Source of the DNA: Bacillota bacterium
GTDB lineage: Bacteria > Bacillota > Clostridia > Christensenellales > Borkfalkiaceae
Reading direction: 5' to 3'
Assembly (NCBI GenBank): GCA_019423125.1
Contig: JAHZBZ010000003.1
Location: 62,001 to 126,000 of the forward strand
Length of the DNA stretch: 64,000 nt
Shown here: positions 8,721 through 17,019 of the stretch, piece after piece
How the letters are laid out: each line of letters opens with the position of its first letter
Position numbering within the stretch: position 1 is the stretch's first letter
Notes under the pieces: model-generated
What the model was told of the DNA's origin: nothing
Seen by the model: only the letters and a program-made list of their open reading frames with translations
Database searches by the model: none
Program-made: the position numbers and the translations under genes

Positions 8721-10100
8721 ATGTTTTTCGACCAGATCGCGATCTTTTTTAGGCACATCGCCGATGTGCCGTATTATATACAGCTTTTTGCCGTGGCGCT
8801 CTCCGCCGTTCTCCTGCTCGGCGGGGGGATCGGGGGCAGGAAGGGCGCGCTTCTCTTTCTTTCTGATCTTTTCGGCGTCTTTGCCGTCCTTTTGCTGCTC
8901 AACGTGCTCTTTTCCGCGCTCGGCGGCATGTTGCGGCTGCATTTCGGTTCCTATCTGCATTTTCTGATCGGCATCGCGCTGTACGCGCTCCTTCGCAGTA
9001 AATTCACTCCGCCCGCGCGCGTCGCGATGGCGTGCGTCGTCTTTTCGACGGCGACGCTGCTCGGCACGTTCGGCACCGCGGTCGGGAATATGCTCGAGGG
9101 GTACTTCGAGGGCTTTGACATCGCGGTGACCAAATCTCTCTCTTCCGTCGCGATCGTCGGATTTTCCCTGCTCTTTTCGCGTTGGCCGCTCTCCCGCTTC
9201 GAGATGAGCTGGTTCGACGCGGTGCTCAACGGTACCTGCAACCTGCTCTCGGCGCTCCTTTTCGTCATCTACGAGCTGTGGCGGTTTTACGACTTTTCCT
9301 TCGGACAGATGGCGTTCGGCTTTTCGGGTTACGTCAGCATCGTCATCTTTTTCGTGTTCATCATCGACGTCGTCACCTATTTCATGACCTATTTCATCTG
9401 CTGCGAAAAGGAACGCGTGCTCGTCTACCAGGCAGAGCGGCAGAAGAGCCGCTCGCTCGAAGAGCTGTTAAAGCTCTCCGAGTCCCGCCTTTCCGAACTG
9501 CGCGAGGTGCGGCACGACGTCAAAAATCAGTATGCCTACATGCAGTCCATGCTCGAAGAGGGCAGATACGTCGATCTGAAGAGCTACTTCAACGAACTTT
9601 TAGGCACCTTCTCCAAGCCGCTGTACGACGTGGTGGAGAGCGGCAATGCGATGATCGACTCGGTGCTCAATCTCGAGTTGTCCAAGGTGCGCGCCGCGAA
9701 TCTTAAAATGGACGTGCGCGTCGCCGTGCCGCCCGAACTCCCCTTCGCGCAGAACGGCATCCTCGCGCTGTTCACAAACGTCATCGACAACGCCGCCGAG
9801 GCGTGCGTGCGCGAGGGCTTTGCGGGCGCGCAGATCGACGTCGTCGTGGGGACGAAGGGGGATTATCTGCTCTTTTGCGTGACCAACCCGACCAAAAAGA
9901 CGAGCGCGGAAGAGGAGGGCAGAACGAGCAAAGAGGACAAAAAGCTGCACGGGTTCGGCACGCGCATCATCAAAAAGGTCGTCAAAAAGTACAGAGGGTA
10001 TTATCGCTGTTTTGTGCGGGACGGACAGTTTGTTTCCGAAACGCTGCTCGACATGAATTACGAAAGGAGCGGGCGCCCTGCGCACGCCACGGAGGAATGA
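8721..10100 (+). CDS. AgrC-like (GHKL) sensor histidine kinase
   Basis: GGGAGGGG lies before the ATG. Six or so membrane helices fill the first 220 residues, a coiled linker follows, then the phosphoacceptor box EVRHDVKNQY with His near 264, an N-box NVIDNAAEAC near 353 and a G-box HGFGTRII near 409. The layout is that of peptide- or envelope-sensing kinases paired with LytTR regulators. The regulator follows directly, with its start codon 2 bases after the stop. No AgrB/AgrD-type signal genes are in the window, so the signal is unknown. It is a relative of the damaged kinase at 1830 and is intact throughout. Confidence 0.88.
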   Translation: MFFDQIAIFFRHIADVPYYIQLFAVALSAVLLLGGGIGGRKGALLFLSDLFGVFAVLLLLNVLFSALGGMLRLHFGSYLHFLIGIALYALLRSKFTPPARVAMACVVFSTATLLGTFGTAVGNMLEGYFEGFDIAVTKSLSSVAIVGFSLLFSRWPLSRFEMSWFDAVLNGTCNLLSALLFVIYELWRFYDFSFGQMAFGFSGYVSIVIFFVFIIDVVTYFMTYFICCEKERVLVYQAERQKSRSLEELLKLSESRLSELREVRHDVKNQYAYMQSMLEEGRYVDLKSYFNELLGTFSKPLYDVVESGNAMIDSVLNLELSKVRAANLKMDVRVAVPPELPFAQNGILALFTNVIDNAAEACVREGFAGAQIDVVVGTKGDYLLFCVTNPTKKTSAEEEGRTSKEDKKLHGFGTRIIKKVVKKYRGYYRCFVRDGQFVSETLLDMNYERSGRPAHATEE

Positions 10101-10102
10101 CG

Positions 10103-10849
10103 ATGGATAAGACGTTGACGGTCGCCGTGTGCGACGACGAGGCTCCCGCGCTGGACATCATCTCCGCATCCGTCAAAAAGGTGTTCTCGACGCACGGCGT
10201 CGAGGCGCAGATCGAGGTGTTCGGACGGCCTGCCGACCTCTGGGCGGCATTGCAGAAGCAGACCTACCGTCTGCTCTTTCTGGACATCAACATGGAGGGG
10301 ATGGACGGCATCCGTCTCGGGAAAAAGATCGCGCAGAGCGCCGCCCCGCCCGACATCGTGTTTGTCTCCAGCAACACTGACCGCGTGTTCGAGAGCTTCG
10401 ACGTCAACCCTTTCGGGTTCGTGCGCAAGGACAATTTTCTTAAAGATCTTTCGGGCGTCATCGCGCGGTATGTCAAACAGAAACTCTCGCAGGGGAGCTC
10501 TTTTCTTCGCTTTGAACTGCGCGACCGCGGCGGGCTCGTCACGGTGGACGTCTCGCGCCTGAAATACGTCGAATGCCTGCGCAACGCGCAGAGCTTCTGC
10601 ATGGACGGCGGGGAGGACCGCTCTATCTTCTCGCGCATGAAGATGCTGGAAGAACAGCTCATCCCGTTCGGGTTCGTGCGCATCCACAAGGGGTATCTCG
10701 TCAACTGCCGCTACATCTCGCGCTTCGACAACGCCTCCGTCACCCTCTCCACGGGCGAGGAGCTCCCCGTGGGGCGCTCCAAGCACGCCGAGGCGCTGGA
10801 GGCATACCTCGAATTCATCCACAGCAACGGCATCTCCATCATCGGCTGA
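10103..10849 (+). CDS. LytTR-family response regulator
   Basis: ATG 10103 is chosen because GGAGG ends 7 bases before it; another ATG at 10097 is too close to that site. The receiver domain shows CDDE near the N-terminus, the phosphoacceptor Asp in LLFLDINMEG near residue 59, and an FVRKDN motif near 108 with the conserved Lys. A LytTR DNA-binding domain covers about 145-245 (RIHKGYLVNCRYI, LPVGRSKHAEAL). It should be phosphorylated by the kinase upstream and bind direct repeats in target promoters. A member of the same class has been lost at 1763-1825. Confidence 0.9.
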   Translation: MDKTLTVAVCDDEAPALDIISASVKKVFSTHGVEAQIEVFGRPADLWAALQKQTYRLLFLDINMEGMDGIRLGKKIAQSAAPPDIVFVSSNTDRVFESFDVNPFGFVRKDNFLKDLSGVIARYVKQKLSQGSSFLRFELRDRGGLVTVDVSRLKYVECLRNAQSFCMDGGEDRSIFSRMKMLEEQLIPFGFVRIHKGYLVNCRYISRFDNASVTLSTGEELPVGRSKHAEALEAYLEFIHSNGISIIG

Positions 10850-10980
10850 GCGTGCAGGCACCTGCCCGAGGCTTGCGCACGCGGGTAAAAGACTCGCCGA
10901 GTCTACCCGCCCGCACGTGCAAAAAGCTCAAAAACAGGCATATTTTGCGGGCTTACGGTTCAAACCGCAGAAACGGCATC

Positions 10981-11009
10981 AAAAAAACACCCGTAAAGGG
11001 TGCTTTTTT
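10981..11009 (-). terminator. Terminator of the original host tRNA-Leu (displaced 3' end)
   Basis: CACCC/GGGTG flanked by A7 and T6 works in both directions. On the minus strand it starts immediately after the CCA of the tRNA-Leu 3' fragment, as expected for the original tRNA terminator; it may also end the LytTR transcript on the plus strand. Confidence 0.6.
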
Positions 11010-11065
11010 GGTGCCGCTGACCGGACTCGAACCGGTACGGAGGGTTAACTCCGAGGGATTTTAAG
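11009..11065 (-). repeat. attL: displaced tRNA-Leu 3' half
   Basis: Read on the minus strand this is the 3' half of a tRNA-Leu: anticodon loop TTAAAA, a paired variable arm CGGAG/CTCCG, the T arm GGTTCGAGTCC and CAGCGGCACCA. The stretch 11004-11039 is identical over 36 bases to 38257-38292, and 11052-11065 (CGAGGGATTTTAAG) is identical to 38305-38318. The variable arm between them differs from that of the intact tRNA. No 5' half is present, so it is not a functional gene. Confidence 0.85.
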
Positions 11066-11566
11066 GCAAGCAGGGTCCTCAAACATGCATCGATCATTCC
11101 TCGGAAAACAACCGAAGGATTATCGATAAATCATTAAAAAAGCCGCTTTTTTGCCTAGTTTTTATAGAAAGAAAAACCTTCGTTTTTTAAGTTATATTTG
11201 TTCATTCCCCAAATTTCCCTGGCCCTTGAAATCCCACCGGAAACACCGTCCGGCGGGATTTTTTCGTGTTAAAAATGATCAAAACGTATCATTTTTCATA
11301 TATTCCCGTAGGACTAAGCTAGGTTATAAGCAAATTTTGGAGGTTTGTTTTCTGCTATGGGGCCGCTGAAGGGCGAAAAAGAAAAAAATGAAAATCGTTT
11401 TTTAAAATTTTGTCATGCCAGCAGGCATATTTTTTTGTTTTTGACTTAAATTATGTTTGCTTTTTTGATGAAACTATGGACGGAAAAAAGTTTACGTGTT
11501 AAAATGGTATTCGGGCAGTCTTGGCGACGACAATCAGATAGTTTATGTGAGGGTGAAAGTCAGAAT
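11066..11566. other. Gene-free left end of the island
   Basis: No convincing gene is seen. The stretch contains an imperfect 16-bp inverted repeat (11089-11104 with 11112-11127), a terminator at 11230-11264, and TTCCCCAAA at 11205-11213, a sequence also found near the integrase end. These could be recombinase or accessory-protein sites. The last 100 bases probably hold the promoter of the MATE gene, but no clear match stands out. Confidence 0.5.
11230..11264 (+). terminator. Rho-independent terminator-like hairpin, no gene upstream
   Basis: AATCCCACCGG pairs with CCGGCGGGATT (one mismatch) and is followed by TTTTTC. No reading frame ends in front of it, so it may be left over from a lost gene or insulate the island. 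Confidence 0.6.
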
Positions 11567-12916
11567 ATGTTAAAAAAGTTGGGTATGTCTCTTAAAAGCA
11601 TCAATTACAAAATGCTTGTCTCGTTGATCATTCTCGGACTGTGTCCCACGATTTATACAACGGTTCGCATCTTCTTTTTGGGACAACTTCCGAGCGAATA
11701 TTCTTATTCGATTGCAGGACAGCTGAGCTGGGTCAATCTTTTATACGAAATTTTGAGCGAAGCAATTATACTGCCGTTGTTTTATTTTATCGGACAAGTA
11801 GGGCAAGATAAGTCTGCTTTAGGCAATCGCGTTCGGACAGGACTGATCGTGACGTTCGGGGTATTTGCAGTTTTATCGGCATTGATCATCTCGTTTGCAA
11901 ATCCTCTTTTGCGGTGGATGGCGGCAGATGAATCGATTTTATCCGCGTCTGTAACTTACATACGGATAGAAAGTGTTGCAAGCATTTTTTCCATGATGGC
12001 AAATTTCGGGCTTGTTGTTCTTGTGACCTTGAACAAGGAGAAATACGTTTATATCATCACGGGCGCTAAAGTCCTGTTGTGCATTTTGGCGGACACCTTT
12101 TTGGTTTCCACGCTGCCTTTTTCGGCAAACTTGGGCGTAAACGGAATCGGTGTTTCCAACATAATTGTCAACGTTCTTTTGCTGGGTGTTACGATCGCTA
12201 TATTATACAAGGAAGGGATCAGGGTTTTTAGCAAAGAGAAACTTGAGTTTGCGTGGATGCGAGAGTTCGGAAAAATTGGGGGAATATCCGGTTTGGAATC
12301 GCTGGTTCGGAACCTTGCATATATGTTGATGGTTGTGCGTATGGTCAATGTCGTCAACGAGCAGGGAACGTATTGGGTGGCAAACAATTTCATTTGGGGA
12401 TGGCTGCTTTTGCCTGTTACACAATTGGCAGAATTGATCAAGAGAGATGTCGCGGCGGATAAGAAGGCGGTTGAAGAAAAAACATTAGGCTACTTTTTCA
12501 TCACGTTTCTGATCTGTGTTCTTTGGTGTGTCAGTATTCCGATGTGGAAACCGTTTATGACGAATGTATTGCAATACAGCGATGTGGACAAATTGTTTTC
12601 CTTAGTGTTGATATTGCTTGGCTTTTATGTTCTGTATGCGTTTCAGAACGTGTTCGATGCAACCTTTTACGGCCTGGGTAAAACACATTATATGGCGTTT
12701 GAATCCATTGTCACAAACGGAATCTATTATGTGGGCGCATTCATTCTTTATCTGACAGGCGTTTGGGTGCCGACACTGACGGGAATCGCTTTGTTGTTTG
12801 GGATAGGTATGGCGTTTGACAGCGTTGTGTCTTTCGGGGCGTATTGGTTCCTCCTGAAGAAAAACGGATGGAATCTACTCAGAATCAGTAGTGAAGAGAA
12901 TGATGTGAAACAATAA
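11567..12916 (+). CDS. MATE-family efflux transporter
   Basis: The product from ATG 11567 is about 449 residues with roughly twelve hydrophobic helices arranged as two similar halves, as in MATE/polysaccharide-flippase antiporters. Earlier in-frame ATGs (11467, 11502) encode a polar stretch unlike the family N-terminus. There is only a weak ribosome site (GAGGGTG, 12 bases upstream). MATE proteins export cationic drugs or metabolites using Na+ or H+ gradients; the substrate is not predictable. It is the first gene of the island and stands alone, converging on the SLOG gene through a shared palindromic terminator. Confidence 0.8.
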   Translation: MLKKLGMSLKSINYKMLVSLIILGLCPTIYTTVRIFFLGQLPSEYSYSIAGQLSWVNLLYEILSEAIILPLFYFIGQVGQDKSALGNRVRTGLIVTFGVFAVLSALIISFANPLLRWMAADESILSASVTYIRIESVASIFSMMANFGLVVLVTLNKEKYVYIITGAKVLLCILADTFLVSTLPFSANLGVNGIGVSNIIVNVLLLGVTIAILYKEGIRVFSKEKLEFAWMREFGKIGGISGLESLVRNLAYMLMVVRMVNVVNEQGTYWVANNFIWGWLLLPVTQLAELIKRDVAADKKAVEEKTLGYFFITFLICVLWCVSIPMWKPFMTNVLQYSDVDKLFSLVLILLGFYVLYAFQNVFDATFYGLGKTHYMAFESIVTNGIYYVGAFILYLTGVWVPTLTGIALLFGIGMAFDSVVSFGAYWFLLKKNGWNLLRISSEENDVKQ

Positions 12917-12920
12917 ACGA

Positions 12921-12948
12921 AGCGGAGCGGCAAATTTGCCGCTCCGCT
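12921..12948. terminator. Bidirectional hairpin between convergent genes
   Basis: A perfect 12-bp stem AGCGGAGCGGCA/TGCCGCTCCGCT with an AATT loop lies between the stops of the MATE and SLOG genes. T-runs are short. Confidence 0.65.
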
Positions 12949-12953
12949 CATAC

Positions 12954-13559
12954 TTACCACTTTAATCGGCTTTTAAGGCGCTCATAAACTTCTTCAAAAC
13001 TGGGAACTGTCATTTTATTGACGGCTCCTTTTATTTTGCTTTCAATGTCTTCCGGTAGGTCTTGTAGGTCTATAACCATAAAAGGCTTTTTCTTTCTTTT
13101 TACATATTGGAATGTACGATATGTACCACCCCGTTTTTCTCCGTTCCACACAACGATAACAAAATCCGATTGATCAACCATGTATTCGTTTCGTTTTTGC
13201 ATACAAAAGTTAGTATACTTTTCGCTGATGACGTTGACGGAATCTGCCGCTTTACAGATTTTCTTATATCGGCGTTTATCTTCTGCGCGCCATTTCAAAT
13301 CCTGACAGGGACAGGGGACTGCAATTTCAAGTGTAATGTCAGGGTAAGCGGATTTCCGTAAGTCGATAACAATTTCCGCAAAGTCTGAATATGCGCCTAA
13401 CGCACCGCCTGAAATAAAGTGCCTGTATCCATCTGAAATCAGTTCAACAACTTTTTCTCGCAGCAAGGCAAGATAGCTTTTGTGTTCCATACATTTTTTA
13501 TCCGCATAATCCCAAGGAAATCCCTTCGGACGGTGACCTGTAAGGCAACAAGTTTTCAT
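12954..13559 (-). CDS. SLOG-family (DUF1273/YpsA-like) nucleotide-binding protein
   Basis: The N-terminus MKTCCLTGHRPKGFPW is the signature of the DUF1273/YpsA branch of the SLOG superfamily. It is followed by a glycine-rich loop FISGGALGAYSDFAEIV and by DFVIVVWNGEKRGGTY, which matches the second nucleotide-binding segment. The length, about 201 residues, is normal. SLOG proteins bind or process NAD- or nucleotide-derived ligands and often occur in bacterial conflict systems. An ATG six codons upstream (13577) is possible, but conservation begins at MKTCC. It is convergent with the MATE gene and divergent from the XRE gene, with no operon partner. Confidence 0.8.
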   Translation of the reverse strand: MKTCCLTGHRPKGFPWDYADKKCMEHKSYLALLREKVVELISDGYRHFISGGALGAYSDFAEIVIDLRKSAYPDITLEIAVPCPCQDLKWRAEDKRRYKKICKAADSVNVISEKYTNFCMQKRNEYMVDQSDFVIVVWNGEKRGGTYRTFQYVKRKKKPFMVIDLQDLPEDIESKIKGAVNKMTVPSFEEVYERLKSRLKW

Positions 13560-13637
13560 TTTTCTGACAACCCCCATAAAATTTTATACAATTTTCATTA
13601 TAGTAAACCTAAGAAAAAAAGTAAAGCGCGTTCTACA

Positions 13638-13701
13638 CATAGAACTTATATTTTTTCAGTATTCCATATAATAATGGCATAGTTCATCTCATAGAACTTA
13701 T
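13638..13701 (+). promoter_or_regulatory. Promoter with direct-repeat operator for the XRE gene
   Basis: CATAGAACTTAT occurs at 13638-13649 and again at 13690-13701, flanking a TATAAT at 13667-13672. The second copy lies just before the ribosome site of the XRE gene. Direct repeats around a promoter are a typical autoregulatory operator; no clear -35 box is present, so an activator or weak promoter is possible. Confidence 0.5.
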
Positions 13702-13714
13702 GGAGGGATAAAAA

Positions 13715-13948
13715 ATGAGATTGATCGATGCTGTTGTGGTGAGATTGCGTAAAATTATGGAGGAGAGAAAAATCACTCCGTATTATTTTCATAAAGAGGG
13801 CGGAATTGCAAAATCTACTATCTCGCAGGTTTTTAACGGGAAACAACAAAAGATCATGTTAGACCTTTTGTATCAGTTTACGTCTACCTTGGGAATCTCC
13901 TTAAAAGATTTTTTCGATGATCCGATTTTCAATGAAGTTACAGATTAA
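13715..13948 (+). CDS. Small XRE-family HTH regulator
   Basis: The 77-residue protein is little more than a Cro/C1-type helix-turn-helix: RLRKIMEERKITPYYF, then GGIAKSTISQVFNGK as the recognition helix, and a final helix ending in DFFDD. GGAGGG precedes the ATG at 13715. The twin CATAGAACTTAT repeats in its promoter are likely its own operator. It is divergent from the SLOG gene and about 70 bases upstream of hipB, so it could regulate either neighbour or the island in general. Confidence 0.8.
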   Translation: MRLIDAVVVRLRKIMEERKITPYYFHKEGGIAKSTISQVFNGKQQKIMLDLLYQFTSTLGISLKDFFDDPIFNEVTD

Positions 13949-13979
13949 AGAAAAATATCGCTAATATATGCGCAATTTA

Positions 13980-14016
13980 TAGACAAAAAATAAAAAGAGT
14001 GCTAAAATATTAGCAC
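13980..14016 (+). promoter_or_regulatory. Promoter and palindromic operator of hipBA
   Basis: TAGACA (13980) and TAAAAT (14003) are 17 bases apart. The perfect palindrome GTGCTA-AAATAT-TAGCAC (13999-14016) covers the -10 box and ends one base before the hipB ATG. This is the expected place for HipB autorepression. A start point about 7 bases after the -10 would give an almost leaderless mRNA. Confidence 0.65.
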
Positions 14017-14017
14017 T

Positions 14018-14308
14018 ATGAAACAGAAATACGATCTTCATGAATTTGTCGATGTTCCGACAAGGCAATCGGTGCTTTCCGCGCTTGTGGAGCGTGTGCG
14101 GGCACGCAGAAAAGAGCGGGGACTTTCGCAAAAACAGCTCGCCGTCCGTTCGGGGGTGAGCTATGCGTCCGTGCGGCGGTTCGAAACGGAAGGGGAAATT
14201 TCCCTTTCGTCGCTTTTGCGCATCGCGCAGGCGCTTGATTGCCTGCAAGATTTTGACATGCTCTTTCGGGCAAAGATGATCGTCGATTTGAAGGAGTTTC
14301 AGGGATGA
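14018..14308 (+). CDS. hipB: HipB-like XRE antitoxin
   Basis: The 96-residue protein carries a Cro/C1 helix-turn-helix (RARRKERGLSQKQLA, SGVSYASVRRFE) and ends with a hydrophobic tail, as in HipB antitoxins. Its stop overlaps the start of the HipA-like gene by 4 bases, the classical toxin-antitoxin arrangement. No Shine-Dalgarno sequence precedes the ATG; the operator palindrome fills that space. HipB would neutralise the kinase and, with it, repress the promoter. Confidence 0.85.
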   Translation: MKQKYDLHEFVDVPTRQSVLSALVERVRARRKERGLSQKQLAVRSGVSYASVRRFETEGEISLSSLLRIAQALDCLQDFDMLFRAKMIVDLKEFQG

Positions 14309-15399
14309 TCGCGGAAGTCAAAAAAGTTACGGTTCGCTACAACGGGCGGATCGTCGGGTATCTCGCGCAAATTGAGGATGGCGTCATTGGCTTTCAGTAC
14401 GACGACGGGTGGCTGAAAGACGGGTTTTCGATTTCGCCGCTGTCTTTGCCGCTGCGCAAAGAGATCTTTGTGAGCAAAAAAAGGCAGTTCGACGGGTTGT
14501 ACGGCGTGTTTTGGGACAGTCTTCCCGACGGTTGGGGCGAATTACTCGTCAAGCGGTATCTTGCAAAGCAGGGAATCAATTACGACAGGCTTTCGCCGCT
14601 TACCAAGCTTTCGTTGATCGGTGAAAACGGGTTGGGCGGATTGAATTACGAGCCGTCGCAATTTGCGGGAAAAGGTGCAGACGCGCCCGATTTCGATACG
14701 CTTGCGCGCGAGGTGGATAAGATCCTCAACGATGAAAACGCGGACGATCTGGACGCCGTCTATCGTCTGGGCGGTTCGAGCGGCGGAGCGCGGCCCAAGG
14801 CACATCTTCGCATTGACGGTGAGGAGTGGATTGTGAAATTTCCTTGCCGTATCGATCCGCAAGACGTCGGGGAGCTGGAATACAGGGCAAATGTTGCGGC
14901 ACGGAGGTGCGGAATCGATGTCAACGAGTTTTGCCTGTTCCCGTCGCGGCTGTGTTCGGGGTATTTCGGTGCAAAGCGGTTTGATCGGAAGGCAGGGAAG
15001 CGCCTGCATGTTCTATCGCTCGCTGCGCTGTTGGAAACGACGCACCGTCAGCCCAATCTCGACTACGGGCACCTGTTCAACGTGACGGAGAATATTTGCG
15101 CCGACCCGAAGGAGATGTACGAGGTCTTTCGCCGTATGTGTTTTAATGTTTATTATGGCAACAAGGACGACCACAGTAAAAATTTTGCGTTTTTGTATGA
15201 CGAAAAGATTGGGGGCTATCTCCTGTCGCCCGCGTACGATCTGACGAAAACGGTCGGGAAATTCGAGCACGAAATGACTGTCAATGGCGCAGGGAATCCT
15301 TCGGACGCGGACATCCTTGCCCTCGCCGAAGATTTTAAACTGAACCTGCAAACCTGCCGCAACATCATGGAGGGAATCAAATCAAAAATCGAGGGTTAA
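14305..15399 (+). CDS. hipA: HipA-like serine/threonine kinase toxin
   Basis: The 364-residue protein has the HipA_N domain (first 110 residues, PLSLPLR and LPDGWGE typical of the family), then the kinase core. It contains the glycine-rich GGSSGGARPKAHL near 152, the catalytic loop NKDDHSKNF near 290 and the metal-binding LSPAYDLTKT near 310; all key residues are present. E. coli HipA phosphorylates glutamyl-tRNA synthetase and causes persistence; the substrate here is unknown. The two genes are richer in GC than the surrounding island cargo, suggesting a separate origin. Two terminators follow. Confidence 0.88.
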   Translation: MIAEVKKVTVRYNGRIVGYLAQIEDGVIGFQYDDGWLKDGFSISPLSLPLRKEIFVSKKRQFDGLYGVFWDSLPDGWGELLVKRYLAKQGINYDRLSPLTKLSLIGENGLGGLNYEPSQFAGKGADAPDFDTLAREVDKILNDENADDLDAVYRLGGSSGGARPKAHLRIDGEEWIVKFPCRIDPQDVGELEYRANVAARRCGIDVNEFCLFPSRLCSGYFGAKRFDRKAGKRLHVLSLAALLETTHRQPNLDYGHLFNVTENICADPKEMYEVFRRMCFNVYYGNKDDHSKNFAFLYDEKIGGYLLSPAYDLTKTVGKFEHEMTVNGAGNPSDADILALAEDFKLNLQTCRNIMEGIKSKIEG

Positions 15400-15450
15400 G
15401 AGGAAATTGTAACAACAGACAGTAAGACATCTATGGCATAATTTGCTTGT

Positions 15451-15494
15451 AAAGCCGACTTCGCAGAATACTTTTCCGCGGGGTCGGCTTTTTT
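15451..15494 (+). terminator. Rho-independent terminator after hipA
   Basis: AAAGCCGAC (15451-15459) pairs with GTCGGCTTT (15483-15491) and runs into a T-tract. The loop is long (23 bases). Confidence 0.65.
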
Positions 15495-15537
15495 AAAAGC
15501 GTTTTTTGGGATGAAACGAAAACGAGAATTTTTTCGA

Positions 15538-15578
15538 TAAAAAGGTGCGGCGGACAAATTATCCGCCGTACCTTTTTA
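15538..15578. terminator. Bidirectional terminator insulating the next module
   Basis: An 18-bp near-perfect stem (one G-U pair) flanked by A- and T-runs separates hipBA from the XRE/GIY-YIG module. Confidence 0.7.
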
Positions 15579-15633
15579 TTTTAAGAGATAGTAAAATTTT
15601 TCGGATAAAATATTTATAAATCCTGATAAAGTA

Positions 15634-15662
15634 TTGAAATGCGTGCATGGCTATGATATAAT
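15634..15662 (+). promoter_or_regulatory. Promoter of the XRE/GIY-YIG/helicase module
   Basis: TTGAAA (15634) and TATAAT (15657) have 17-base spacing, 31 bases before the first ATG. Confidence 0.8.
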
Positions 15663-15692
15663 CAAAGTGTATTAATATTTAGAGGTGACTCT

Positions 15693-15896
15693 ATGGCTCT
15701 CAGTTATAATAAACTTTGGAAATTACTTATCGATAAAGGTATGACAAAGACGGAAATGCGTCTGAAAGCAGATATCTCCACGACCACCCTCGCAAAAATG
15801 GGTAAAAATGAAACTGTTTCAATGGATGTGTTGCTGCGGATTTGTAATGTCCTTGATTGCAATGTTGGGGATATTATGGATGTAACCAAAGATTAA
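15693..15896 (+). CDS. Small XRE regulator of the GIY-YIG/helicase module
   Basis: The 67-residue protein is a minimal helix-turn-helix of the Cro/C1 class (NKLWKLLIDKGMTKTEM, ADISTTTLAKMGKNE) ending DVTKD. Such 65-70 residue XRE proteins commonly head restriction and defence operons. AGAGGTG precedes the ATG. The next gene starts 9 bases after its stop, so all three genes of the module are probably one transcript. Confidence 0.8.
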   Translation: MALSYNKLWKLLIDKGMTKTEMRLKADISTTTLAKMGKNETVSMDVLLRICNVLDCNVGDIMDVTKD

Positions 15897-15905
15897 GGAG
15901 AAAAT

Positions 15906-16985
15906 ATGGAAACAAAAGGGTTTATTTACATTCTCACGAATCCGTCTTTTAAAGAATATGTAAAGATTGGGTATGCCGATAATGTTGAAAATCGTTTAAA
16001 ACAACTTAATAATAGTGAGTGTATTCCGTTTGCGTTTAGGGTTTATGCAACGTATGAAGTTGAGGAGCGCTTGACTGATAAAAAATTGCATTCCCTTATC
16101 GATCAGCTTAATCCTAACTTGCGCTCCATTGAAAACATCGGAGGTAAAATGCGCGTAAGGGAATTTTATGCTATGTCCCCCGAACAGGCTTATTCCATTT
16201 TGGAAACTATTGCTATTTTAGGAGGGCGTAAAGATAGGTTGAAGTTGTGGGAACCGTCAGTACAGGAAAGAAAGGAAGAAGATTTGGCACAGGAGATCGA
16301 GGAGGAACACATCGAAAGGCTTTCTCCTTTTACCTTTTCAAAATGCAATATTCCTGTTGGAGCGGTGCTTACTTATTTTAACAGGGGGAAAGCAAATTCC
16401 GGAGTGGAATGTACTGTTGTAGATGATAAGACAGTCGAGTACCAAGGGAAACAATACTCTCTTTCGGCTTTGGCGACGAAACTTTCAGAAAGTAAGCATG
16501 GTGTTGCCGGGCCTAGGTATTTTAAATATAACGGTGAGTGGCTTAACACGATAAGGGCAAGAGCAGAGGGCAGGAAAGATCCGACGCGTGTAGAGGATGT
16601 TTGGGTGATTCCTTGTAATCCGAAACTTTATGATATTGTAGGTGCTTTTGAAAAGTTGGATACGATCGAATGGAGTCAGACCAATAATACGTCTGTGGGA
16701 GATACCGTTTATATTTATGTTGGCGGAGATTATAAATCCATAATGTATAAATGCGAGGTTTTAGAAACCGAACTTTATGGTAATCGTTCGGCGGATGATA
16801 TAGAATTTTATAAAGATATGACCGAAAAATCGAATGTTAGATATATGCGGCTTCGCTTGATCGAAAAATACGATAAGGAGCGGTTTCCTTTGAAGGAGCT
16901 TCGCGAACACGGACTCACAAATGTTCAGGGCAGAAGCAAGGTAACTATACAACTTTTAAATTTTTTGCAGGTAGAGAGTATATAA
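15906..16985 (+). CDS. GIY-YIG (T5orf172-type) nuclease with RAMA-like and EVE-like domains
   Basis: Three parts are visible. Residues 1-100 match the T5orf172/Mug113 branch of GIY-YIG nucleases: GFIYILTNPS, VKIGYAD, NRLKQLN. Residues 140-215 (FSKCNIPVGAVLTYF, VEYQGKQYSLSALA, GEWLNTIRAR) resemble the RAMA domain of restriction- and methylase-associated proteins. Residues 220-355 (VWVIPCNPKLYDI, WSQTNNTSVGDTVYIYVGG) look like an EVE/PUA-like domain, a class that binds modified bases. I infer a type IV-like enzyme that recognises modified DNA and cuts it. AAGGAG lies before the ATG. The helicase follows 34 bases downstream. The domain names come from motif recall and need a profile search. Confidence 0.75.
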   Translation: METKGFIYILTNPSFKEYVKIGYADNVENRLKQLNNSECIPFAFRVYATYEVEERLTDKKLHSLIDQLNPNLRSIENIGGKMRVREFYAMSPEQAYSILETIAILGGRKDRLKLWEPSVQERKEEDLAQEIEEEHIERLSPFTFSKCNIPVGAVLTYFNRGKANSGVECTVVDDKTVEYQGKQYSLSALATKLSESKHGVAGPRYFKYNGEWLNTIRARAEGRKDPTRVEDVWVIPCNPKLYDIVGAFEKLDTIEWSQTNNTSVGDTVYIYVGGDYKSIMYKCEVLETELYGNRSADDIEFYKDMTEKSNVRYMRLRLIEKYDKERFPLKELREHGLTNVQGRSKVTIQLLNFLQVESI

Positions 16986-17019
16986 ATCGGTTGTATATTT
17001 GTTTATAAAGGGGAAATGT

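Noticed and set aside
11009..11065. Second functional tRNA-Leu gene
   Set aside because: Only the 3' half is present; bases beyond the anticodon loop do not fold into D and acceptor arms.
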